DNA of 64,000 nt from Patescibacteria group bacterium UBA2023 (GTDB taxonomy: Bacteria > Patescibacteriota > Gracilibacteria > BD1-5 > UBA2023), in contig DDBV01000034.1 of the NCBI GenBank assembly GCA_002335145.1, positions 18,097 through 82,096 of the forward strand, given 5' to 3'. A model generated the notes under the pieces. The model saw nothing but the letters and a program-made list of their open reading frames with translations, was not told the DNA's origin and did not search any database. The stretch's first letter is position 1; each line of letters starts with the position of its first letter. Below, piece by piece: positions 1 through 8,353 of this stretch. Made by a program: the position numbers and the translations under genes.

Positions 1-105
1 GTCGCGGTGCGGAAATTGCTTTCCGGCATGGTTCGAGATTGTGCGTTTGGTAATAGCATCGGTTTCGTCGAGTTTGGTTTTTCGGTACGCTTGGAGTTTG
101 GTCAT
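1..105 (-). CDS. Partial gene of unknown function (5' end only)
   Basis: An open frame runs from an ATG at 105 off the left edge of the window (35 codons: MTKLQAYRKTKLDET...). It starts 7 nt after the stop codon of the upstream hydrolase gene on the same strand, the tight spacing seen in other operons here. There is no Shine-Dalgarno and too little sequence to name a family. It could be a chance open frame. Confidence 0.4.
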   Translation of the reverse strand, partial: MTKLQAYRKTKLDETDAITKRTISNHAGKQFPHRD

Positions 106-112
106 GCGAGGA

Positions 113-685
113 TTATTGCAGGAGGTAGGGGAGGATGTCGGGAAATTCGCGGTATCCGGCTGGAGTGTTGAAGTGTCCGGCATTCGCATATTCGCGAAGC
201 GTGAGTTTGTCGCCGAAGAGCTGGCGATAGTATGCGAGCGTCGGATCAAAATCAATATATGGATCGTCGTGCGAGAGGAAGAGAATTACCTCGGGAATAG
301 CTTTTTGCAGGTATTCTGTGTCATATGGCGAATCGCGGTATGAAAAAAATTCATCGGGATATTCTTCATTTGCAATGGAAGGAATATCTTTTGCAACAGG
401 TCCCACGAGGATAACCCGACTCGGTTGGATTTGAGCGTATTCCGTGAATCTTAGCACCGTTGCCGCTCCGAGCGAATGACCTATGAGAATCGGATTATGT
501 CCCAATACTTCACAATGTTTTCGGAGTACATCCATATGGGCAGAAATATTCGGTTGTCACGGTTCGGGCAAATCGGGACAAACTACGGAAATAACATGTT
601 CCTTGAGTTTTTCGCGCACCCAAGGATACCAGTTTTTGTTTCAATGTGATTGAAATCCGTGAACAAGCAATATGGGAACGTTCAT
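113..685 (-). CDS. Alpha/beta hydrolase, RBBP9/YdeN-like
   Basis: A 190-residue single-domain serine hydrolase, probably cytoplasmic; the substrate cannot be predicted. The first strand and oxyanion loop read ILLVHGFQSHG, followed by NWYPW, as in RBBP9/YdeN proteins. The nucleophile elbow is GHSLGA (Ser about 71), the acid is in SHDDPY (about 141) and the histidine is in AGHFN (about 171). Two in-frame TGA codons, at 641-643 and 557-559, fall on glycines (SHG-NKNW and PEPG-QPN). Without recoding, the first third of the protein, including the oxyanion loop, would be lost. The ATG at 685 lies 4 nt after the leuS stop, so it is probably co-transcribed with leuS. Family assignment is firm. Confidence 0.9.
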
Positions 686-688
686 ATA

Positions 689-3600
689 CTACCCTTTCGT
701 TACGATATTGAGCAGCTTGTTCGGCACGAATATTTCGCGGGCGATTTCTTTGCCATCGGTCCATTTCTTCACAATGTCGTCGTCGTAGGCGAGCGCGAGG
801 ACTTCTTCTTTGGCCACGCCATTGAGACACGTGAACGTGGTGCGCAGTTTTCCATCGACTTGTATGGCAATGGTCACTTCGTCGTCCACGATCATGAATT
901 CCTGATACTCGGGCCACGCCGCGTGATACACGGACTCGGTGTTGCCGAGGTGCGCCCAGCACTCTTCCGCGATGTGCGGCGCGAACGGATGGAGCAGGCG
1001 AGTAGTCACGCTCTTCCATTCCGCGGCATCGTCGGCGTCTGTCGGGCATCCTTCGTTCAGCAGGATATTGATGGCGGCGATAGCAGTATTGAATTTGTAC
1101 GCCACAATATCTTCACCCACCTTTTTCACGGTCTTGTGGAGGAGCTTCATTGCCTTCATGTCGTCCGTCGTTTTATTCTTGTCGTCCACGATGGTCGCGT
1201 ACGCGCGGTCCAGGAGTCGGCGCATTCCGATAATCTTGGTGGTGTCCCACGGCGCGGAGTCGGTGAAGTCTCCCATGAACATCTCGTAGAGTCGGAGCGT
1301 GTCCGCACCGTACTCGTCCACCACGTCGTTCGGGTTTACCACGTTTCCGCGGGATTTGCTCATCTTTTCGTTGTTGCTTCCCAATATCAGTCCCACATTC
1401 GTGAGCTTGTAAAACGGCTCTTTGGTGGGGACGACTCCGATGTCGTGGAGGAATCGGTGCCAGAATCGCGCGTACAAAAGATGGAGTACCGCGTGTTCGG
1501 CTCCGCCCACGTATTCGTCCACCATTCCCCAGTATTTCATGGTGTCGGGGTCGGCGAGCGCCTCGGCATTGTGCGGGTCCATGAATCGCAGGTAGTACCA
1601 GCAGCTCGCTCCCCATTGGGGCATGGTGTTGGTTTCGCGCTTTCCGTAGAGGTTGTCGGCGATCCGTACATCCACCCACTCGGGGATGCGGGCGAGCGGC
1701 GAGCGTCCATCGTCGGACGGCTCGTAGTCGGGCGTTTCGGGCAGGAGGAGGGGGAGAGTGTAGTCGGCGATGACGTAGGAGTCGATCGCTCGCTCGATCT
1801 TGGAAAGGTATTCGAGGTCTACCGAGGCTCCATCATTCGAGGCGATGCGTACCTTGTAGAGGTGTGTGCCACCGCTCTCGTCATCCGCGAAAACGATGCA
1901 CTTACCGATCAGGCCCATGAGCTGTGCTGCCATTGCTCCGAGTCCGTCCCCCGATCCCGAGAAAACACTCGTACGTCCGAGAGGGGCGGAGAGGGGTCGG
2001 TGATTGCGGATTTCGAATTTCGGGAGCTTCGCATAATCCTCCGGCGAAATATGCACGAGCGGGATCGGCTCTCCCCAGTAGCGCTGACGCGAGTAGATCC
2101 AGTCTCGGAGTTTGTACTGGATTTTGCGATTTCCGAATCCTTCCGCTTCGGCGCGAGCGATCATTTTCTCCCGCGCTTCCGCCGACTGCAACAGGTCGAA
2201 TTCTCCCGAGTGAATGGCGATTCCTTCTCCCGAAAAACAGGTGCGTTCCTTGGTGAGTGCCATTTCAAGAATCCTCTGGTGGTGTACCTTGAAATTTCCG
2301 CAGGCGAAAATCTCTTCGCGCGTCCACCATTCGATTTTGTAGGTGTGGGTATTTTCTTTTCCATCAGATATCATTCCATCGAGATTCGCGAGCTTCACAT
2401 GGAAGACATTGTCCGGATTGAGACAGTTGCAGTTTTTTCGAGCCTTGTATCCGTGTCCCACGATCGAGCCGATATGGCGAATGGAGGCGACATTCGTTGC
2501 ACCGATTTCTTCGGCAACTTCTCGCAGTGCCGCCTGTTCGGCGGTTTCTCCTGTCTCCAGTCCGCCTCCCGGCAGCCCCACCACATTGTTTTCCCACACC
2601 ATCACCGCGTAGCGATCGCCCTCGTGATGCTCTACCACGATGGTCGAGCAGTAGCGGGTGTCGAGCTGCTCCACATCGGCGCGGGGCGTTTCTTGTCCGG
2701 TCATAATGATATATTGCGCTACCACGTCCGTTATCCCCAGGTCGTATTTTTTCGCGAAGGCGTAGTCGCGCTCGTCGTGCGCGGGCACGCCCATGACCGC
2801 CCCTGTCCCGTAGTTTCCCAGGACGTAGTCGGCAATCCACACGGGGACTTTTTGTTTATTGAATGGGTTGATGACGAAGCTCCCCGTGAAGACCCCCGTT
2901 TTTTCTTTGTTGAGCTCGGTGCGCTCCAGGTCGCTTTTCGCTTTGGCACTCGCGATATACGCTTCGCACTCGGCTTTGCGTTCGTCCGTGATGAATTTCG
3001 CCACCTCGGCGTGGTCGGGTGCCACCACCAAGAACGATACTCCGTAGATAGTATCGATGCGGGTCGTGAAGACGCGGAGGGTTTCCTCTCCGCCGTCTCG
3101 GCGGAAATCCACTTCCGCTCCTTCGCTTCGTCCGATCCAGTTTCGTTGCATTTCTTTTATTCCCTCGGGCCAATCCAGATTGTCGAGTTCTTCCAGGAGT
3201 TTGTCGGCGTACTCGGTGATGCGCAGGACCCACTGTCGGATATTGCGGCGCTCTACGGGGTGTCCGCCGATTTCGGACTTGCCATTCACGATTTCTTCAT
3301 TCGCCAGCACCGCTTTGAGTGCGGGACACCAGTTCACGGGGAGTTCGGCTTCGTAGGCGAGTCCTTTTTCCCAGAGCTTCAAGAAAATCCACTGCGTCCA
3401 GCGGTAGTAGGCGGGGTCGGTAGTGTCTATTTCGCGATCCCAGTCGTACGAGAACCCGAGTGACAGGAGTTGTTGCTTAAAAACTCCGATGTTGTTCGCG
3501 GTCGTTGCCTTCGGGTGGGTGCCGGTCTTGATGGCGTAGTTTTCGGCTGGCAGCCCGAACGCGTCCCACCCCATGGTATGTAGGACGTTATATCCATTGG

Positions 3601-3799
3601 CATGGCGGTGTCGCGACACGATGTCCGTGGCAGTGTATCCCTTCGGATGCCCTACATGGAGCCCCGCCCCCGACGGGTACGGGAACATGTCGAGCACGTA
3701 GTACTTGGGTTTGTCCGAGGTGTTCGGTGTGTGGTAGGTGGCATGGTCGTGCCAGTATTTCTGCCATTTCTTCTCTATGTTTTTTGGATCGTAGGGCAT
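689..3799 (-). CDS. leuS: Leucyl-tRNA synthetase with a NUDIX domain inserted in the editing domain
   Basis: Charges tRNA-Leu. At 1036 residues it is about 170-200 longer than usual LeuRS. Class I signatures are present: HVGH (about 49-52), TTRIDT and GVPAHDERD of the CP1 editing domain, RQRYWGEPIP, and KMSKS (about 812-816), then a normal anticodon-binding and C-terminal region. Between KKYDLGI (about 350) and CFSGEGIAIHSG (about 521) lies an extra segment of about 155 residues with a complete NUDIX box (about 412-434; core REVAEEIG after GETAEQ). The zinc-ribbon after RYWGEPIP is replaced by a cysteine-poor stretch of about 95 residues (about 581-687) that I do not recognise. The start was chosen at MPYDPKNIEKKW, the usual LeuRS N-terminus; an upstream GTG/ATG is less likely. 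No in-frame TGA. Confidence 0.96.
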   Translation of the reverse strand: MPYDPKNIEKKWQKYWHDHATYHTPNTSDKPKYYVLDMFPYPSGAGLHVGHPKGYTATDIVSRHRHANGYNVLHTMGWDAFGLPAENYAIKTGTHPKATTANNIGVFKQQLLSLGFSYDWDREIDTTDPAYYRWTQWIFLKLWEKGLAYEAELPVNWCPALKAVLANEEIVNGKSEIGGHPVERRNIRQWVLRITEYADKLLEELDNLDWPEGIKEMQRNWIGRSEGAEVDFRRDGGEETLRVFTTRIDTIYGVSFLVVAPDHAEVAKFITDERKAECEAYIASAKAKSDLERTELNKEKTGVFTGSFVINPFNKQKVPVWIADYVLGNYGTGAVMGVPAHDERDYAFAKKYDLGITDVVAQYIIMTGQETPRADVEQLDTRYCSTIVVEHHEGDRYAVMVWENNVVGLPGGGLETGETAEQAALREVAEEIGATNVASIRHIGSIVGHGYKARKNCNCLNPDNVFHVKLANLDGMISDGKENTHTYKIEWWTREEIFACGNFKVHHQRILEMALTKERTCFSGEGIAIHSGEFDLLQSAEAREKMIARAEAEGFGNRKIQYKLRDWIYSRQRYWGEPIPLVHISPEDYAKLPKFEIRNHRPLSAPLGRTSVFSGSGDGLGAMAAQLMGLIGKCIVFADDESGGTHLYKVRIASNDGASVDLEYLSKIERAIDSYVIADYTLPLLLPETPDYEPSDDGRSPLARIPEWVDVRIADNLYGKRETNTMPQWGASCWYYLRFMDPHNAEALADPDTMKYWGMVDEYVGGAEHAVLHLLYARFWHRFLHDIGVVPTKEPFYKLTNVGLILGSNNEKMSKSRGNVVNPNDVVDEYGADTLRLYEMFMGDFTDSAPWDTTKIIGMRRLLDRAYATIVDDKNKTTDDMKAMKLLHKTVKKVGEDIVAYKFNTAIAAINILLNEGCPTDADDAAEWKSVTTRLLHPFAPHIAEECWAHLGNTESVYHAAWPEYQEFMIVDDEVTIAIQVDGKLRTTFTCLNGVAKEEVLALAYDDDIVKKWTDGKEIAREIFVPNKLLNIVTKG

Positions 3800-3825
3800 G
3801 GTGGCGATGATAAGAGTTACGCGCC

Positions 3826-3853
3826 ATAATACGTGAAAATCGCTTCCTTGCAA
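3826..3853 (-). promoter_or_regulatory. Promoter for leuS, -35 inside the upstream terminator loop
   Basis: On the minus strand TTGCAA (3853-3848), a 16-nt spacer and TATTAT (3831-3826). The -35 box is the apex of the terminator hairpin of the gene upstream, so terminator and promoter are interleaved. Transcription would start about 20 nt before the leuS ATG. Inferred from sequence only. Confidence 0.55.
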
Positions 3854-3862
3854 GGAAGCGAT
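3836..3862 (-). terminator. Rho-independent terminator
   Basis: A near-perfect palindrome, ATCGCTTCC-TTGCAA-GGAAGCGAT, followed on the minus strand by TTTT. It lies downstream of the 126-aa gene ending at 3887 and upstream of leuS. Confidence 0.7.
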
Positions 3863-3886
3863 CGGAAAGATTGTATCCGGGAGCGG

Positions 3887-4267
3887 CTACGCGGCGAGCG
3901 CGTCAGGGGCCGAGAGGGGAGCACCGCTGTTATCGTTGGCTCCCATGAGTCCGGCGATGAGGGCTATCTGCTGGGTCTCGCGGGCCGCAAGACCGGCACG
4001 GATCTCAGCGAAGGCCCGCTCGGCCACGACATCCCTTCGCAGGGTGTTGAGCTGTCCGGCGACAGTCATCTCATCCGGATTGATGATCCCCTCCACTTCT
4101 CCGTGGATCCGCTTGAAGATACTCGCGATACGGGTACTCGGGACGCCGTACTGCTCGAGCTCCGCAGTCATGCGCGCGCGTAGATCCAGAGGGCCGCCGA
4201 TTTCGGCATTGGCGTCAGGCTGGTCGTTGAAGAATTTTGTGAGTTCAGAGCTCGGTGTGAGTGCCAT
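3887..4267 (-). CDS. Hypothetical protein, 126 aa
   Basis: A small soluble, mostly helical, Ala/Glu/Arg-rich protein with no signal peptide or membrane segment, ending in an Asn/Gly/Pro/Ala-rich tail. It contains no TGA and stops with TAG. It lies 34 nt after the 84-aa gene and before a terminator, so it is the last gene of a short minus-strand unit. I do not recognise a family. Confidence 0.72.
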   Translation of the reverse strand: MALTPSSELTKFFNDQPDANAEIGGPLDLRARMTAELEQYGVPSTRIASIFKRIHGEVEGIINPDEMTVAGQLNTLRRDVVAERAFAEIRAGLAARETQQIALIAGLMGANDNSGAPLSAPDALAA

Positions 4268-4301
4268 GATGATTTTTTGTTTTTCTTGTCGGAATACGCA
4301 C

Positions 4302-4556
4302 CTATGTCTGGGCGGTCTTCTCCATTTCTTCGAGATCGCGTTCGAGCTTGTCGAGCGACTTTATGACGAAGAGACGCTTGTCCTCTTCGATTTTGCGCCG
4401 ATTCTCACGGATGCGTTCCACGAGGGGGTCCCATTCGTCCAGTACCGCGACTTTGCGGTCGTCCGGGAGAATCTCGAATATGTGGATGATCTCATCGCGG
4501 TCTCGCGGATCGAGATCCGAGAGGACGAGTTTGCGCAGGAGTTCGGAGTTGACCAT
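4302..4556 (-). CDS. Hypothetical charged helical protein, 84 aa
   Basis: A short highly charged protein; residues 45-80 (ERIRENRRKIEEDKR and following) have the heptad pattern of a coiled coil. No membrane segment. It is cotranscribed with the 126-aa gene (gap 34 nt). A strong hairpin terminator separates it from the 177-aa gene upstream, so it should have its own promoter in 4557-4675. I see no clear promoter there. No family recognised. Confidence 0.62.
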   Translation of the reverse strand: MVNSELLRKLVLSDLDPRDRDEIIHIFEILPDDRKVAVLDEWDPLVERIRENRRKIEEDKRLFVIKSLDKLERDLEEMEKTAQT

Positions 4557-4675
4557 GGGGAGACGAGTTATGTTTCTCCCGCTCGAAACAGTCTACGCTA
4601 TTTTTCGGGCGGGGGCAAATTTTCACTCAAGGATATTCGTGATGGACGGGAGGTCAATGAAAAAACGGCAGCACG

Positions 4676-4697
4676 AAAAATCCGCCCGGAGGCGGAT
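4676..4697 (-). terminator. Rho-independent terminator
   Basis: Stem ATCCGCC/GGCGGAT with a 4-nt loop (4680-4697), then TTTTT on the minus strand. It lies 22 nt past the stop of the 177-aa gene. Confidence 0.75.
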
Positions 4698-4719
4698 GAA
4701 AGGAAGACGGATTCGGAAA

Positions 4720-5253
4720 TTATCCCGCCGCCCTGATGCCGAGTGCAGTATCCACCGCTTTTCCCACTTCTTCCGAGAAAGTTTTTATTGCTACGCCGCT
4801 CGCCATAAAGCGACGCATCTCTATTTCGGAATAATCGAACATCTTCGCATCTTCCATTCGTAGCTCCGAGAGGGTTGTTTTTTTCTGTCTAGAGATGGTG
4901 GCAAAAATCTGGCGCACTGCGTCGCTCGTGAGAAATCCCGCACTACGAAGTTCGCGAACCTGTTGCCAGTTTTCGAGTACCCCACAGAGGATTTTCACAT
5001 CTCTTGCCATGCCAGGAATTCCATCGGGAAACTGTTGATTTATGTTGTTCACATGATTCTCCCACTGTTCCAGTGAAGTAAATTTAGATGCGATGTTGCT
5101 GAGGTTGGTACCTCCATGATACCGACGATCCACAAACTCCGTCCGACTGAGCCCGAGGAGTGCCTGCATGGCGGGAGAATTGATTATTTTCCCGAGGATC
5201 GAAGGAACGGCTATTTCTGCTGTTTCCGCCGAATTTCAGAGAGAGAGAGTCAT
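4720..5253 (-). CDS. Hypothetical protein, 177 aa
   Basis: A soluble, mainly helical protein. The frame opens with MTLSL-TGA-NSAETAEIAV; the sixth codon is TGA read as Gly, and a standard-code reading would begin 28 residues later. The upstream ATG was preferred because the frame stays open and coding-like through it. The middle contains DGIPGMARDVK and RELRSAGFLTSD and the C-terminus EIEMRRFMASG. No family recognised. It is followed by its own terminator. Confidence 0.7.
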
Positions 5254-5321
5254 GTATTTTGTTCCTAGAAACTACGTGAATACACTCATACTCATTTTAC
5301 ATAAAATTGCAAGTTATTCCG

Positions 5322-5327
5322 TATAAT
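5322..5327 (+). promoter_or_regulatory. Candidate -10 box upstream of rplA
   Basis: A perfect TATAAT in an AT-rich gap between divergent genes. The nearest -35-like sequence, TTTACA at 5296-5301, is 20 nt away, so the promoter is not canonical. It would leave a leader of about 105 nt before rplA, long enough for the L1 autoregulation seen in other bacteria, although I could not fold a convincing L1 site. Confidence 0.4.
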
Positions 5328-5441
5328 AATGGTGCGGACCATGATATTTTTCTTTGCCTTTTATTTTTTTCTCTATACAATTCTCGCACCTATTTTTGGG
5401 AGGCTCGCCACGGGCCGATCGGACCAAATAACCACCATACT

Positions 5442-6131
5442 ATGGCACAGCACGGAAAGAAGTACCGCCAGGCGGTCCAGCTCATCGAGGAAGGGCGACT
5501 CTACTCGCTCGACGAGGCCGTCGAGCTCCTGAGCACCACCTCCACTACCAAGTTCGACCCGACGGTCGAGATCCACTTCAACCTGGAGCTCGATCCGAAG
5601 TACGCCGACCAGATGATCCGTACCACGATCACGCTTCCGAACGGATCTGGACGTGCGGCATCTATCGGAGCCTTCACGGATCAGGGAAATGAAAAAGAAC
5701 TCATTGCTGCCGGAGCATCGGTCGCAGGAGGAGATGATCTCATCGAGGCAGTTGCTGCTGGGAAGATCGATTTCGGAGTCGCTATCGCGACACCCGGAAT
5801 GATGAAGAAGATGGGAAAGATCGCGAAGGTTCTCGGACCAAAGGGTCTCATGCCAAACCCGAAGACCGGAACAGTCGGAGAAGATCTTCTCCCGATTGTC
5901 GCAGAGCTCAGGGCTGGAAAGTTCGAATTCAAGAACGACAAGCAGGGAAATGTTCACTCCATTGTTGGGAAGCTCTCCTTCGGCCCTGAGAAGCTGAAGA
6001 AGAATATCGAGTACTTCATCCAGACCATCAAGGATGTGAAACCATCCGGAGCGAAGTCCGGAAAGTACCTCAATACGATCGTGCTCTGTACTTCCATGGG
6101 TCCCGGTATTCCCCTTCAGATCGTAGTATAG
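5442..6131 (+). CDS. rplA: 50S ribosomal protein L1
   Basis: Binds 23S rRNA at the L1 stalk and often represses its own operon. It has 229 residues, the normal length. It begins MAQHGKKYRQA and has the family motifs KFDPTVEIH, VLGPKGLMPNPKTGTV and the C-terminal KYLNTIVLCTSMGPG. The start at 5442 matches the family; an upstream in-frame ATG at 5307 would add 45 unrelated residues. No TGA codons, as expected for a strongly expressed gene. rplK, its usual partner, is not adjacent, and the gene has its own promoter region and terminator. Confidence 0.98.
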   Translation: MAQHGKKYRQAVQLIEEGRLYSLDEAVELLSTTSTTKFDPTVEIHFNLELDPKYADQMIRTTITLPNGSGRAASIGAFTDQGNEKELIAAGASVAGGDDLIEAVAAGKIDFGVAIATPGMMKKMGKIAKVLGPKGLMPNPKTGTVGEDLLPIVAELRAGKFEFKNDKQGNVHSIVGKLSFGPEKLKKNIEYFIQTIKDVKPSGAKSGKYLNTIVLCTSMGPGIPLQIVV

Positions 6132-6151
6132 AGTCTGAATCGGAACTATGT

Positions 6152-6177
6152 AAAAACGAGGATACCCTCGTTTTTTT
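6152..6177 (+). terminator. Rho-independent terminator of rplA
   Basis: Stem AAACGAGG/CCTCGTTT with loop ATAC, followed by a T-tract, 20 nt after the rplA stop. The end of the T-tract provides the -35 box of the next promoter. Confidence 0.85.
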
Positions 6178-6204
6178 GCAATAAGAATTATTATAAGATA
6201 TAGT
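6176..6204 (+). promoter_or_regulatory. Promoter of the 601-aa gene
   Basis: TTGCAA (6176-6181), 17-nt spacer, TATAGT (6199-6204), 37 nt before the ATG at 6242. The -35 box overlaps the T-tract of the rplA terminator. Confidence 0.65.
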
Positions 6205-6241
6205 TTGATACGTTCAGTGCTTAATATCTAAACAAATACTT

Positions 6242-8047
6242 ATGACCTGACGAACTTCGGTCTCAGCTTCTGAGCTTTTGGCGGAAGGGCGTAGAGATAT
6301 CCCTCGCTATCCGACTTCGGAAAAGATCGAATCCGCAATCGCGGCGGAAAGTCCTGGCGTATCTCCGGCACAGGTTGAGGCCGCCGCAAAGAGACTGCAA
6401 GAATTCATGGATAGCAAGTCCCGGTACAAGCCTGGAAAAGTATCCGTGGTTCCGGGTGGAGTCGTGGCTCTCGGAAAAGATACAACAAACAGAGCCCATG
6501 CTTTTTTGGAGACATTTCATCGAGTTGCGGGAGGCTTGAAGAATCCGAAGGATCTGGAAGAGCTCCTCCAAGAAACATGCAAGGCGTATGATACCGATAG
6601 TGCTTCCGACTGGGTTGCGAAAGAAGAGCATGTCCGCAAGTTTATTGCAGAGAAAGGACAGCATGTCTCTGCTGATACGTACACAAAACTTGCCGTACTT
6701 CGATACGAGAAGCCGACCGTTCTTCCAGGCCAGACAGTAGACCCCGATTCTCCCGCCTTTCAGGAAGATCTGGACTATGCCATAAATGCAAGCGATCCAG
6801 AGGAATCGATATCTACATTCGTACAAAAATACTTCAATGCCGGTCCATACGTGATTTCCTACGAAGAAGAGGGGGATGTTGGTACAGTCATGATACGCTT
6901 TTTAGAGGGTAACAAGGATCCGATCAGATTCCCTCCGAAAGACCTTTGGAAGGCTCTTTTGGCGAGCGGTGTTCCACAGAAGAAGAAGTTCGTCTTGTTT
7001 GCACCTTCCGTTCAAACCACTTTGAATGAAGAGACGGGCGAAGTCATCATTGATCTCGGCAAAGAAAGTCGTACATACAATCTCTCGCCCCGGAGTGGCT
7101 CCGAAATGGATAGAGAAGCATCGGTATCTTTGTATACTCAGAGCGACGGATCCATTGGAATCAACATTCCCGACTCATTAGATGCCAATCCGGTTGTCAT
7201 GGATGGGGTGGTATATCTTCCAAGCGCAAGACTCTTCTCTGATCCTGCAAGACCATCTACTCCCGAGCTCGATGTTTTCGGCAGCAAGAATTTCTCGGAT
7301 ATTGACCAGGTACTCGCCGCCGATCCTTTGACCGCTGAATTCTTGCAGGAATTACTATTGCGTTCCCGTGATACAGGAGACTACAAGCAGCTTTCCGATA
7401 TAGTAACGCGTCTTGCCGATCAAGCGGTTCAGCAAATCAAGACATGGTCACCAAGCCAAAAGGATCAATTTGTTGCCAATATCGGAAAATTCGCTTCCGG
7501 TGCCATCGGTCGTTTGTCGGAATTCCAAGACGCCGAAATACTGACCGGTCCGCAGATGCGTCTCGCAAAGAAGCTTGCTGATGCAATCATCAAACTTCGT
7601 GCTGAGCGTGACTCTTTAGTGGCGCAGATTCTCGAGAGGCAGTGAGTTCCCGGGTCGGTCACTGCTTCCGACCAAAGTTTTACAACCCAAGCATTGGAGG
7701 CGACCGAAGTGGAACTTACGCGAAAAGAAGCTGAATTCCGGGAAAAATTTCCAGGGATGGACCCCGAATCAATACGAAATACGCAAGATATCTTACGAAA
7801 AGATTTTGAAGATATACGCCTCTTTCGAGGAGATGTCATTCAAGATGCCCACAACACAGTATACGGAAGAAACGAAAAGTTTATGCTGTATGTGCGAGAC
7901 TTCGTAGCCAACAACCCCGCAACGGTACTCTCAATTCTTGCGAAGTTTTCCGGTGAGGTAGGAATGGTTGGAACGGTTGAGATCATGCAGGCATTGTTCT
8001 CGAATGTTTTGGAGCCTGCTCGCTCCGAAGCGGGTACTTCGCAGTAA
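6242..8047 (+). CDS. Hypothetical protein, 601 aa
   Basis: A large soluble protein with no signal peptide or membrane span. TGA occurs at codon 3 (MT-G-RTSVSASELLAEG) and at 7643-7645, where a standard reading would stop; the frame then continues through GVPGSVTASDQ to a TAA at 8045. The N-terminal 150 residues are helical; residues about 215-340 are richer in beta-type sequence (VGTVMIRFLEG, KKKFVLFAPSV); the C-terminal third is helical and charged. It stands alone with its own promoter and a strong terminator. I do not recognise a family. Confidence 0.85.
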
Positions 8048-8073
8048 GAGTCTGTAATACCTTTGAAGACAAT

Positions 8074-8102
8074 AAAAAATCTCCCGATTCGGGAGATTTT
8101 TT
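8074..8102. terminator. Bidirectional-type terminator
   Basis: AAAAAATCTCCC-GATT-CGGGAGATTTTTT: a GC stem flanked by A and T tracts, 27 nt after the 601-aa gene. The 250 nt from here to ileS hold only the ileS promoter; a 39-codon minus-strand frame at 8171-8290 is not convincing. Confidence 0.85.
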
Positions 8103-8277
8103 ATTGTCAAAACTTGCATAGAGCCTTCGCTGTGATATGTGGTGGTATCGGAGAATACGAGAGGAGCCATTTAGGATTCGTTATCGCGGATGTATTGGCT
8201 GCCAAACCACTCATGGATTCGAGGAGCGGACAACTCATGTGCTGGTAATCTTTCATTCTCTATCCGGTGACTCTCGC

Positions 8278-8305
8278 TTGCGAATGCCATTTTTCCGAGT
8301 AATAT
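8278..8305 (+). promoter_or_regulatory. Candidate promoter of ileS
   Basis: TTGCGA (8278-8283), 16 nt, TAATAT (8300-8305). An in-frame ATG at 8312 lies 6 nt after the -10 box, the spacing expected of a leaderless mRNA; the homology-supported start is 42 nt further on. Confidence 0.5.
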
Positions 8306-8353
8306 AGCTTCATGCGCCTGCGCGCGCCGTTTTGTTTTGTGGCATACCACCCC

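Noticed and set aside
650-3463. A 937-codon open frame on the plus strand opposite leuS
   Set aside because: It is the mirror of the leuS frame; its composition (His, Arg, Val rich, no domain) is that of an antisense shadow and leuS is unambiguous.
5307-5441. N-terminal extension of L1 from an ATG at 5307
   Set aside because: The 45 extra residues are unlike any L1 and include the -10 region; the normal L1 start is at 5442.
8171-8290. A 39-codon minus-strand frame (MAFASESHRIENER...) with a GGAA before ATG
   Set aside because: Too short, no homology, and it lies across the ileS promoter; a chance frame is equally likely.
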